Source: an uncultured Lachnospiraceae bacterium (GTDB lineage Bacteria; Bacillota; Clostridia; Lachnospirales; Lachnospiraceae). Taken from it: DNA of 22,604 bases. The notes below the pieces were generated by a model that was given only the letters and a program-made list of their open reading frames with translations, was not told the DNA's origin and made no database searches. A program made the translations under genes and the position numbers. The stretch's first letter is position 1. Every line of letters starts with the position of its first letter. This document shows positions 1-6,548 of the stretch, one piece after another. The stretch spans positions 1 through 22,604 of the forward strand of contig CADBTX010000139.1 of NCBI GenBank assembly GCA_902797705.1, given 5' to 3'.

Positions 1-827
1 ACAATACCTGAGGGAGAAGGCCTGGTCTTTGATTCGTCCTTATTAAGCTCCCTTATTTCCGCCGAATCTATATCGGTGCTTCCTATCCCCAGTTCCTCCG
101 CCAGGGCGATATATCCGATCTCCGATGGATCATAGCCCATGAGATAGGCTATATATGAGTCGGTAAGTACGGGATCGGTACAGCAGAATATCCGATTCAT
201 CCTTACGGGATTGCCGCCCTCTTCAAAGTCCAGATCTCCGCATATACCGTCAACTATGGAAAAATCCGCATGGATGATCTTATTCAGGTAAGCGATGGGT
301 TTATGGAGACCCATGGCATGGAATCTCCGCTTTTCTCCATCGGAGATTATCCCCTTCAGGTTTTTTAGAGCCCCGGTGACCAGGGTCTGGCAATGGCCCT
401 TCAGCACGGGAACGTCAATAAGATAATCGCATTGAAGTGCAGTGCGGCTTATCTCCATCTCTATGCCTCCAAAGGCCCTTTTTTCGAAGCTGTCGGTCTT
501 TGTGTCCACCAGCTTCACCCCGTAGTTTCCGGCCATTTCCTCATATCCAAGCTTACGGAAGGCTTCCTTTGTGGAGGCTCCGGTCCAGGAGCCCTCCAAC
601 AGAGTTAAGTCATTGAAACCGTTTCCCTGCAGATATTCTATTATTCCCTCCACCAGCTCCGGATGGGTGGTGGCACCATGTTCTGCCGGGGTTACATTTA
701 CAAGATTGGGTTTTATTCCGATAGAGGCCCCTGAAGGGATCATATCCTTTAGACCTGCGCTGTTCAGAAGGGACAGGGCCATCTCCTTCGGCCGATCCCC
801 ATAGATCACTGTAATAGTATTCTGCAT
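1..827 (-). CDS. DUF362 family protein, 3' end beyond the left edge
   Basis: 275 codons are open from an ATG at 827 to the window edge, so the C-terminus is missing. GAAAGG lies about 8 nt before the ATG. The translation has features of the DUF362 family (often found with iron-sulfur proteins): an early GIKPNLVN segment, ATTHPELVEGIIEYL, a central DYLIDVPVLKGH, then LVTGALKNLKG, and later DGICGDLDFEEGG followed by CTDPVLTDSYIAYLMGYDP. Members are cytoplasmic proteins of uncertain biochemical role, some fused to ferredoxin domains; any such domain here would lie outside the window. It is separated from the gene at 942 by about 110 bp that include an inverted repeat. Family assignment is from the motif pattern and is fairly secure; the function is not known. 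Confidence 0.75.
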   Translation of the reverse strand, partial: MQNTITVIYGDRPKEMALSLLNSAGLKDMIPSGASIGIKPNLVNVTPAEHGATTHPELVEGIIEYLQGNGFNDLTLLEGSWTGASTKEAFRKLGYEEMAGNYGVKLVDTKTDSFEKRAFGGIEMEISRTALQCDYLIDVPVLKGHCQTLVTGALKNLKGIISDGEKRRFHAMGLHKPIAYLNKIIHADFSIVDGICGDLDFEEGGNPVRMNRIFCCTDPVLTDSYIAYLMGYDPSEIGYIALAEELGIGSTDIDSAEIRELNKDESKTRPSPSGI

Positions 828-847
828 TCGATAACCTTTCCGCCCCT

Positions 848-864
848 CATTTTCAGTATAACAT
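848..864 (-). promoter_or_regulatory. possible -10 region for the DUF362 gene
   Basis: The minus strand reads TTATACT about 35 nt before the ATG at 827, a 5/6 match to TATAAT. I see no clear -35 hexamer at the expected distance, so this is a weak call. Confidence 0.25.
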
Positions 865-877
865 GAAAACCGCCGGT

Positions 878-902
878 TGATTCAGAATAATAAACTGAAT
901 CA
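878..902. repeat. 8-bp perfect inverted repeat with 9-nt loop
   Basis: TGATTCAG (878-885) and CTGAATCA (895-902) are exact inverted copies around an AT-only loop. The repeat lies between the small gene ending at 942 and the DUF362 gene. There is no T-tract on either side, so it does not look like an intrinsic terminator. It could be an operator overlapping the DUF362 promoter region. Confidence 0.4.
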
Positions 903-941
903 TAACCCAACTCTAACACCTCCTCCATCATTTCCACCAGC

Positions 942-1085
942 TCAACTCGTTATTTTAAGCTTTTTCCCGTCCCGGATCCTCTTGCGCATCTTATGCCGGA
1001 TGACATCCGCAAAAGCATCAATAGCCTCGGTCTCCCCATCATAAAAGGTCAGGACCTTGATCTCCGTGTTGCTTTTATTTCCCAT
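942..1085 (-). CDS. small protein of unknown function (47 aa)
   Basis: A 47-residue reading frame begins MGNKSNTEIKVLTFYDGETE and ends in a basic tail (RHKMRKRIRDGKKLKITS). I do not recognise it with certainty. I chose the ATG at 1085 because AGGA at 1095-1098 is 9 nt upstream; the ATG at 1091 is only 3 nt from it. The frame stays open upstream to 1196, but that extension crosses a putative terminator hairpin and overlaps the 3' end of the Rpn gene, so it is unlikely to be translated. The acidic centre followed by a very basic C-terminus suggests a soluble, possibly nucleic-acid-binding peptide; that is only inference. It sits directly downstream of the Rpn nuclease gene and may be co-transcribed with it. 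Confidence 0.5.
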   Translation of the reverse strand: MGNKSNTEIKVLTFYDGETEAIDAFADVIRHKMRKRIRDGKKLKITS

Positions 1086-1110
1086 ATGCATCGTTCCTTT
1101 CTTTGCAAAT

Positions 1111-1142
1111 GAAAAAGCAGCAAACCGCTTGGATTCACTGCT
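1111..1142 (-). terminator. weak candidate terminator after the Rpn gene
   Basis: On the minus strand, AGCAG and CTGCT can pair around an imperfect inner stem and are followed at once by TTTTTC. It lies about 40 nt after the Rpn stop codon. The inner stem has mismatches, so efficiency is doubtful. Confidence 0.3.
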
Positions 1143-1179
1143 TTCATCGTTAAAACAAATATGAATTTGTAAAATGAAT

Positions 1180-2046
1180 TTAAGCTGATTTCTCACCTGC
1201 CAGTTTTCTTACCTCTTCTACAGGCAATTCGGTATATTGGGCTATCATCTCTATCGACAGCTTTCCATCAGCTATCATTCTTAATGCTATTTTCTTTGAA
1301 TTTCTTATAGCTTCTTCATTTCTCATATCTTCGAGCATTTTACACATTTTCTTTACACCTCCTTCGTCTTTCTTAAAATATCTCGCCCTGTCTGCCAACT
1401 CTTTGAAAAACATATCGTCCGGCTCCGAACACAGGAAATCATGCATTAGTTTTCCAATATCGTTTTTCCCTTTATATGCCCCATTGACATATACGATATG
1501 AAGCCCATCATTTAAGAGAATAAGCTTATTACGCTTTCCTCTGTAATACCTGTCTGCTTCGTATATCGGTTTTCCCTGCTCAAAATAATCCTTCTCAGTA
1601 ATAAAAATTACATATGTCTCATTGATATTCTCAAATTGCTCCCCTGGCTCAACGACATTTGCGTCGAGAAGGCTGCCATGATATCGGGCTCTTTTAGGAT
1701 CAGCTCCAGAATTATCACGCTGGACTTCCACATTATACACCTTTTTCAATCGGTCAATCGCTTTTATATCCAGCCTTAAAGACCTTCCAAACAGGTTTTT
1801 GAGAGTTTTCTGCGTTTCCACAGAGTTTACGAGTAGATCAGCCTTTCCAAGGATAATGCGAAGCATCAGTTCCGTTGCCGGGATATTGTCCGCAAAGCAG
1901 GCATTCATGAAATCATCATCCATCAGCCTGAAATCTTTAATTCGTTGTAAATCCTGCTCATGAAGCTGTTCCTCTGTCAATATCTCCACAGCTTCATTCT
2001 TTTCTTCAGCCAACTTCATTTCTTCTTTCGTTTTGATCACCCCCAT
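1180..2046 (-). CDS. Rpn family PD-(D/E)XK nuclease / putative transposase
   Basis: This is an Rpn/PF12784-type protein, the group often annotated 'PD-(D/E)XK nuclease family transposase'. The N-terminal third contains RIKDFRLMDDDFMNACFADN, the usual opening of the clostridial members. The nuclease core follows: SLRLDIKAID gives the catalytic Asp (about residue 93 from this start) and VYNVEVQRD gives the E-x-Q pair (about 107 and 109). Then come RARYHGSLLDANVVEPGE and ETYVIFITEKD, both typical of the family. The C-terminus (MIADGKLSIEMIAQYTELPVEEV) is the common helical tail. E. coli Rpn proteins promote RecA-independent recombination; in Clostridia they exist in many copies, and their mobility as elements is unproven. 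The start is uncertain: ATG 2046 is used, GTG 2082 and ATG 2019 are alternatives, and none has a strong ribosome binding site. No inverted repeats suggesting an insertion sequence flank it. Confidence 0.8.
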   Translation of the reverse strand: MGVIKTKEEMKLAEEKNEAVEILTEEQLHEQDLQRIKDFRLMDDDFMNACFADNIPATELMLRIILGKADLLVNSVETQKTLKNLFGRSLRLDIKAIDRLKKVYNVEVQRDNSGADPKRARYHGSLLDANVVEPGEQFENINETYVIFITEKDYFEQGKPIYEADRYYRGKRNKLILLNDGLHIVYVNGAYKGKNDIGKLMHDFLCSEPDDMFFKELADRARYFKKDEGGVKKMCKMLEDMRNEEAIRNSKKIALRMIADGKLSIEMIAQYTELPVEEVRKLAGEKSA

Positions 2047-2174
2047 TCTAAACCATGCATATCTGATTATCAATAAACCCACGATTAAATTACGGGAAAT
2101 GTCATGACCTTTTTGGGGAGCACCTGCAATTAAAACTATTTCCTAAATAACTGAGGGAGAAAAAATCAGCAGAA

Positions 2175-4376
2175 TTACTGTAACAGAGAAAGAATACCCT
2201 GATTGGATTGATTAGCCTGTGACAGCATTGCCTGTCCTGCCTGTTCTAGAATGCTTTCTTTTGAAAACCTCACCATCTCCTCCGCTATGTCGGTATCCCT
2301 GATAACAGATTCTGCATGCTGGGTATTTTCAATAGTATTATTCTGATGTTTTATTGTATGCTCTAAACGATTCTGCTGAGCACCTATCCTGCTGCGGATA
2401 TCGTTCAGTTTAAGAAGTGCCGGTTCCATCCTGCCTATTGCATCCCGAGCTCCGTCGATAGATGAAACATCCAGATCATAAATCCCTAATATTTTTGTAT
2501 TCATTTGTCCAATTTCAAGATAGATTCCATTATCGTCTGAATTATCACACCCCGTCTGGATCCACCATTTTTTATATTCGTTCGTATTTGTAGAAGAATT
2601 CCCTGGCCCATTCTCAGGTGTTGAGCCATAGCCATTATAAATCGTATAGCCATTTTCTTCTCTCACTGTTCCTCCAGATATATGTACTTCATCTCTGCTA
2701 CTTTTAAATTTTGAACTAAACTCCGCATGTGCCCCATGACCTGACCCGATATTTTCTGCTAAAAGACCGCCGCCTTTTGCCATTACCTCATCCCCGCCAG
2801 TTATATTTATATCGTAAGCGAGTCCTCCTGTTCCTCCTCCGATACCAGAGGCCAAATACCCCCCATTCGCAATCACCTTTTGTCCACCGGATATCGTGAT
2901 ATGGGAAGCACCTCCACCCGATCCACCACCAATCCCGGCGCCATAATCACCGCCTGTCGCAGTAACGTTGCCTCCGGATATTGTGATATTAGATGCCCCT
3001 CTACCATACCCACCTCCTATTCCAGCAGCTTTATACCCGCCTTGTGCTATAATTGTTCCTCCGGATATCATAATATCGCTCACAGATGTTTCTTCACAAC
3101 CTCCAATTCCGGCAGAATAATAACCACCTTGCGCCTCAACTGTTCCTCCGGATATCGTGATATTCGATACTGCCGTGCCTTGTCCGCCTCCTATCCCGGG
3201 GCCTACTGTACCGATTGCCTTTACAGATCCTCCGGATATCGTGATATGAGATGCATCGCCAAAACCTCCACCTCCGATTCCAACAAATCCTGACGCAATA
3301 ATACTTCCTCCGGATATCGTGATATGAGATGCGTCACCATTATCTCCGCTTCCAATCCCAGCGGTTTGCCCTAACACCGTATGTCCATTAACTCGTCCAC
3401 TGCCGCCTCCTACAGCACTTATGATACCGCCATCAATGACGATATTAGAAGTTGAAAAATTGTACCCACTCCCAATCCCGGCAGCACCATATCCTCCCTG
3501 TACAGTCAAATTACCTGTTCCATTAATAGTAAGAGACCCTGTTACGCCGTTTTTCTGAATTCCGGCAAATTCTCCTCCACTGTGCAGCATGTTATCGCCA
3601 TCCAGTGTAATAGTTACATTTCCCGTTGAGTTATCAGCAATCTTCAGCGCCGCTGTCGATGCATTAGAGATATCTACATTACTGAGGATAATGCGTGCAT
3701 TTACTCCATCGGCAATTTCTATACAATCAGTTGTCCACCCATCCAAGACATTAGAGATTTTCAGTGCGGCATCCGTTTTTATGGTAAGCAACCTATTCAC
3801 CGAATCAAAGTCATAATCCCTGCCCTGAGTTCCACCCGTCACCTTAAAATCTCCCACTATGACAGGCGTCCCCGAGGGTTCCGTGACCACCCGGGTCTTT
3901 CCCGCTCCCGACGCACCTCCTGATCCATCCATCCCAGATGAAGACAGCCCTCTCGCAAATAATAACTCTTCATTAAATTTTGTAGTTGTTGATACTCTGT
4001 CGATCTCTTTAAGTATCTCATTTATCTCCGATTGAATATCCTGTCTGTCGGAGGGACTGTTTGTTCCGTTTGCAGCCTTCACCGAAAGCTCTGTGATTCG
4101 ATGAAGCATATCCTGAACTTCTGCCAAAGCACCATCCGCAGTCTGACACATAGAAACGCCGTCCTGCGCATTGTCTGTTCCCTGCGTAAGACCGCGTATC
4201 TGTTTCCTCATCTTTTCAGAAATAGAAAGACCTGCCGCATCATCTGCAGCACGGTTTATCTTATATCCTGATGAAAGCTTTTCTGTACTTTTTCCTTTTC
4301 TTTTACTCACTATACCGAGCTGACGATTCGAACTCATTCCCGGCAAATTGTGAGCAACTATGCTCATCCCCGACAT
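2175..4376 (-). CDS. flagellin with large glycine-rich beta-helix-type repeat domain
   Basis: 733 residues, against roughly 270-500 for ordinary flagellins. Residues 1-143 are a flagellin D0/D1 N-terminus (KSTEKLSSGYKINRAADDAA, DRQDIQSEINEILKEIDRVS). Residues from about 602 are the C-terminus (RIGAQQNRLEHTIKHQNN, ending NQSNQGILSLLQ). Between them a Gly/Ser linker (145-160) leads to a segment (KVTGGTQG, YDFDSVNRLLTIKT, STGNVTITLDGDN, 175-295) resembling modules of PF14262/Cthe_2159-type carbohydrate-binding beta-helix proteins. About eight repeats follow (295-550). The middle would be exposed on the filament surface. The ATG at 4376 has AGGG at 4384-4387, inside the stop codon region of the recombinase, giving translational coupling; ATG 4367 is the alternative matching the usual flagellin start. 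There are four cysteines (77, 218, 427, 610), uncommon for flagellin. No other flagellar gene is in the window. Confidence 0.9.
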   Translation of the reverse strand: MSGMSIVAHNLPGMSSNRQLGIVSKRKGKSTEKLSSGYKINRAADDAAGLSISEKMRKQIRGLTQGTDNAQDGVSMCQTADGALAEVQDMLHRITELSVKAANGTNSPSDRQDIQSEINEILKEIDRVSTTTKFNEELLFARGLSSSGMDGSGGASGAGKTRVVTEPSGTPVIVGDFKVTGGTQGRDYDFDSVNRLLTIKTDAALKISNVLDGWTTDCIEIADGVNARIILSNVDISNASTAALKIADNSTGNVTITLDGDNMLHSGGEFAGIQKNGVTGSLTINGTGNLTVQGGYGAAGIGSGYNFSTSNIVIDGGIISAVGGGSGRVNGHTVLGQTAGIGSGDNGDASHITISGGSIIASGFVGIGGGGFGDASHITISGGSVKAIGTVGPGIGGGQGTAVSNITISGGTVEAQGGYYSAGIGGCEETSVSDIMISGGTIIAQGGYKAAGIGGGYGRGASNITISGGNVTATGGDYGAGIGGGSGGGASHITISGGQKVIANGGYLASGIGGGTGGLAYDINITGGDEVMAKGGGLLAENIGSGHGAHAEFSSKFKSSRDEVHISGGTVREENGYTIYNGYGSTPENGPGNSSTNTNEYKKWWIQTGCDNSDDNGIYLEIGQMNTKILGIYDLDVSSIDGARDAIGRMEPALLKLNDIRSRIGAQQNRLEHTIKHQNNTIENTQHAESVIRDTDIAEEMVRFSKESILEQAGQAMLSQANQSNQGILSLLQ
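2729..3490 (-). repeat. tandem coding repeats, about eight units of 26-29 residues
   Basis: Each unit has the pattern GIGGG-x(5-6)-S-x-ITISGG-x-V-x-A-x-GG. The six central units share a near-identical DNA core. ATATCGTGATAT occurs exactly at 2891, 3152, 3236 and 3314, with one-base and two-base variants at 2978 and 3065. Start-to-start spacings are 87, 87, 87, 84 and 78 bp, always whole codons. The core is itself an inverted repeat, ATATC-GT-GATAT. The outermost units are more diverged, and one contains an extra insertion (residues 324-338). Confidence 0.85.
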
Positions 4377-4383
4377 TTATAAT

Positions 4384-4387
4384 CCCT
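4384..4387 (-). promoter_or_regulatory. flagellin ribosome binding site coupled to recombinase stop
   Basis: The minus strand reads TAGGG then ATTATAA then ATG. The AGGG overlaps the TAG stop codon of the recombinase (4386-4388), 7 nt before the flagellin ATG at 4376, so ribosomes ending on the recombinase can feed flagellin translation. Confidence 0.6.
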
Positions 4388-5036
4388 AACAATCCTGAAA
4401 AGTGTACTTTTTCGGATTTTTATCCAAATTCGGAAATGTGGCTTTTCCGAATTTTTCAGCTTTACTGAAGAAGGTTGATCTCGGCATCCCGCACTCTGAG
4501 GCGGCTTGGTTTATGGTGATCTTCTTCATTTTCCAACACTGGTAGACATCATAGAAATTATCAGGCAGCGGTTTTAGCGGTCTTCCGAACCGGACACCTT
4601 TCGCTTTTGCTGCCGCAATACCCTCTGCCTGTCTCTGACGGATGTTGATCCGTTCATTCTCCGCCACGAATGAGAGTAATGCCAGAACAATATCGCTGAT
4701 AAAGGTTCCCAGCAGATTCTTCTCTCTTCTAGTGTCCAGCAATGGCATGTCGACAACCACGATATCCGAACACTTATCCTTCGTAATGATCTTCCATTGT
4801 TCCTGAATATCCCGGTAATTTCTCCCCAATCGGTCTATGCTCTTGATATACAGGACATCACCGGCCTTTATTCTCCGCATCAGCTTTTTATACTGCGGCC
4901 GGTTGAAATCCTTACCTGACTGTCTGTCCACAAAAACATTTTTCTCCGGCACATTCATTTCCTTCATCGTGATCAGCTGCCTGTCCTCGTTTTGATCCCT
5001 GCTGCTGACACGGCAGTATCCCCAAATATTCCCCAT
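4386..5036 (-). CDS. serine recombinase, DNA invertase/resolvase family
   Basis: 216 residues, the usual size of small serine recombinases. The N-terminus WGYCRVSSRDQNEDRQ carries the catalytic serine (RVSS) and the conserved DQN. The core continues with VFVDRQSGKDFNRPQYKKLM and DVLYIKSIDRLGRNYRDI, matching the R-LGR catalytic arginines. The long E helix (LLSFVAENERINIRQRQAEG) leads to the linker KAKGVRFGRP and a C-terminal helix-turn-helix (ITINQAASECGMPRSTFFSKA). The start ATG 5036 is chosen because GGAAGGAG sits 4-5 nt upstream. An in-frame GTG/TTG-type extension to 5117 would translate through a strong hairpin and has no family counterpart. The gene is followed by the flagellin with a 9-bp gap, an arrangement reminiscent of Hin-controlled flagellar variation, although no invertible segment is evident here. 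It could equally be a domesticated resolvase from a mobile element. Confidence 0.9.
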   Translation of the reverse strand: MGNIWGYCRVSSRDQNEDRQLITMKEMNVPEKNVFVDRQSGKDFNRPQYKKLMRRIKAGDVLYIKSIDRLGRNYRDIQEQWKIITKDKCSDIVVVDMPLLDTRREKNLLGTFISDIVLALLSFVAENERINIRQRQAEGIAAAKAKGVRFGRPLKPLPDNFYDVYQCWKMKKITINQAASECGMPRSTFFSKAEKFGKATFPNLDKNPKKYTFQDC

Positions 5037-5040
5037 TGTT

Positions 5041-5048
5041 CTCCTTCC
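5041..5048 (-). promoter_or_regulatory. strong ribosome binding site of the recombinase
   Basis: The minus strand reads GGAAGGAG-AACA-ATG. This fixes the recombinase start at 5036 rather than at the upstream in-frame codons. Confidence 0.75.
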
Positions 5049-5050
5049 AT

Positions 5051-5080
5051 CAAAACAGGGACATTTCTGTCCCTGCTTTG
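5051..5080. promoter_or_regulatory. 13-bp imperfect inverted repeat upstream of the recombinase
   Basis: CAAAACAGGGACA (5051-5063) and TGTCCCTGCTTTG (5068-5080) are inverted copies with one mismatch around TTTC. On the minus-strand transcript this is a stable hairpin ending about 3 nt before the ribosome binding site. It could be a translation attenuator, an operator, a recombination site for the adjacent recombinase, or a small palindromic repeat. I found no second copy in the window. Confidence 0.7.
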
Positions 5081-5117
5081 CACTAAAATATCTTGTTTCC
5101 GGTTTCTGTTTTTTCAT

Positions 5118-5651
5118 TTTAATTCAGCACCCTCATTCTGAGTCTTGCCGCCTCCCTCTGCTTCTCCTACAACCTTCTCGGCTTACAATAACTAACGTCA
5201 GATTTCGGCATTTCATATGTCCTGTCGATATCTGTACAGATTACCTGCCAAAAGGTATCCGGATACCCGTTAACTAACGTTTCAGCTTTCTTCATAAACT
5301 GCAGGATCCCCGGTATGAGCAGGAAGGAAATCCCATCCCGCACGAATTGAATTCCTACAGAATAAGGACACCAACACCCTTGAAGAAGGGATCAATACCA
5401 ATAATCTCTGGATGAATACTGTGAGAAAAGAACACAAACGAAAAGAAGGATGTCTCAACATCTGACAGGCTCTTCATCGAGGAAAAACCCAGAAAAATCT
5501 GTCACTTACTGAAAAAACCATAACAGAACCCGCCTCTGAAAACGCTGCAGTACTAATTTGTCATTCCGACCTGATGGGATCGAATTCAAGGAAAAGTAAA
5601 TCGGCACTTTTTCATTAAAAAGCCCCTCATTTGTGATTGAATCAGGTTGAC
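5118..5651. other. 534-bp region without a confident gene; possible gene remnants
   Basis: Two consecutive short minus-strand frames are open here: 5355-5477 (40 codons, hydrophobic, contains IHPEIIGIDPFF) and 5167-5343 (58 codons). They could be pieces of one gene broken by a frameshift, reading towards the recombinase. On the plus strand a short hydrophilic frame follows ATG 5317, but it stops after 11 codons unless a frameshift is allowed. Just after the HD-GYP stop codon the minus strand carries a 10-base direct repeat (CCTGAGTCAA / CCTGATTCAA), then CTTTTT-AAT-GAAAAAG, which could fold but has no T-tail. I see no tRNA or other RNA gene. Confidence 0.5.
5167..5343 (-). CDS. possible small ORF or gene remnant (58 aa)
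   Basis: The GTG at 5343 is preceded by AGGA with a 9-nt gap. The peptide starts VRDGISFLLIPGILQFMKKA and ends YEMPKSDVSYCKPRRL before TAG. A shorter version begins at ATG 5295 (42 aa). The composition looks protein-like (hydrophobic helix, then a polar tail), but I recognise no family. The frame is open a further 15 codons upstream of the GTG, so this may be the tail of a decayed gene rather than an intact one. It ends 131 bp before the recombinase start in the same direction and could be co-transcribed with it. Confidence 0.3.
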   Translation of the reverse strand: MRDGISFLLIPGILQFMKKAETLVNGYPDTFWQVICTDIDRTYEMPKSDVSYCKPRRL

Positions 5652-6548
5652 TCAGGTGGTAAATTCCACGTGCCGGGGGATGCATTGCTGCAGTTCCTCC
5701 TTCGGGATAGAGAGAAAGATCTCCATGAGTTCCTTATCCAGCTGTGTTCCCGCCACCTCTGTCATGATCCTGACGGCGTCCTCATGGGTCTTCGGCTCCT
5801 TATAGGACCTTCTCATAGTTATGGCGGAGTAGGTATCCGCTATGGCGATTATCCTTGCCGGAACCGGGATATCCTCAGCCTTTACACTGTAATACCCCTT
5901 ACCGTCTATACGCTCATGGTGATAGAGGATCCAGTCGGAAATGGATTCGAAGGTGGCGAGGGGTTTTAAGATCTTTACCCCCACCTCGGGATGTGAACGC
6001 ATGATCTTCCATTCATCCTCCGTAAGCTTAGCCGGCTTATTTAATATGGCTTCCGGAACACCCAGCTTTCCAACATCATGCATAAGCGCGGCGTATTCAA
6101 GGCTGACAGGATTGATATCCTTTTTTATATGGTTGGGAAGATGCCTGTAAAACAGCATGGTAAGGCTCTGCACATGAAGGCTGTGGCCGTTGAGATTCGG
6201 GTCTCTGGCGTCGATGACACCCACCAGCACTTCCGCTATATCAATACTTCTCTTCTTCACCGTATCCAGAAGCCCGAACATGACTGTCAGCACTATCATG
6301 ACAAAAACACTTCCCCAGAAGAGGATCATCGCCATCATCATGTCAGGCTTTGAAAAGATCGCAATAAATAGATACCCGATCAGGAAAAAAATGAGAAGCA
6401 CAAGAGCCAGGGTCTTTCCGAACCTGTCCCTGCGGCTGCCCTGAGACAATACATCCCGAGTGGTCAAAAGAAAGTAGATGTATCTCAATATGTTGGTTAT
6501 CATCAGCAAAGCGCCGAGTATTATCACTGTCGATATCAGAATCTTCAC
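5652..6548 (-). CDS. membrane HD-GYP domain protein, probable c-di-GMP phosphodiesterase
   Basis: 298 residues. Hydrophobic segments at about 3-28, 46-65 and 71-95 anchor it in the membrane; the cytosolic HD-GYP domain fills the rest. Visible motifs are HDVGKLGVPEAILNKP (H157, D158, K161), SHPEVGVKIL (H186), YHHERIDGKGY (H210, H211, E212, D215) and IAIADTYSAITM. The signature GYP tripeptide reads GYY (218-220), a departure from consensus, although the metal-ligand positions are kept. HD-GYP enzymes hydrolyse c-di-GMP, a regulator that often balances motility against exopolysaccharide. The GTG start overlaps the stop of the preceding gene (GTGA), with AGGGGG about 8 nt upstream. It is the last gene of the polysaccharide run, so the likely role is local feedback on surface-glycan production; that is inference. 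Confidence 0.85.
   Translation of the reverse strand: MKILISTVIILGALLMITNILRYIYFLLTTRDVLSQGSRRDRFGKTLALVLLIFFLIGYLFIAIFSKPDMMMAMILFWGSVFVMIVLTVMFGLLDTVKKRSIDIAEVLVGVIDARDPNLNGHSLHVQSLTMLFYRHLPNHIKKDINPVSLEYAALMHDVGKLGVPEAILNKPAKLTEDEWKIMRSHPEVGVKILKPLATFESISDWILYHHERIDGKGYYSVKAEDIPVPARIIAIADTYSAITMRRSYKEPKTHEDAVRIMTEVAGTQLDKELMEIFLSIPKEELQQCIPRHVEFTT

Noticed and set aside
1180..2046. Rpn gene as part of an insertion sequence
   Set aside because: I see no terminal inverted repeats or target duplication around it; the family name 'transposase' is only an annotation habit.
2083..2174. Terminator directly after the flagellin
   Set aside because: CTGA/TCAG pairing around a T-rich stretch is only 4 bp and the T-run lies in the loop, not after a stem.
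2880..3293. Long plus-strand open frame opposite the flagellin repeats
   Set aside because: It is the mirror of the repeated codons on the minus strand; its Ser/Tyr/Arg-rich low-complexity product resembles no family and has no ribosome binding site.
5051..5080. Invertible flagellar promoter bounded by this inverted repeat
   Set aside because: Only one copy is present in the window, so no segment with two inverted sites can be shown; kept only as a possible recombinase site.
5037..5117. N-terminal extension of the serine recombinase
   Set aside because: Family members begin near the YxRVS motif; ATG 5036 has a strong ribosome binding site and the extension passes through the inverted repeat.
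5321..5465. Plus-strand small gene beginning MSRKEIPSRTN
   Set aside because: It stops after 11 codons; a longer peptide requires an assumed frameshift and matches no family I know.
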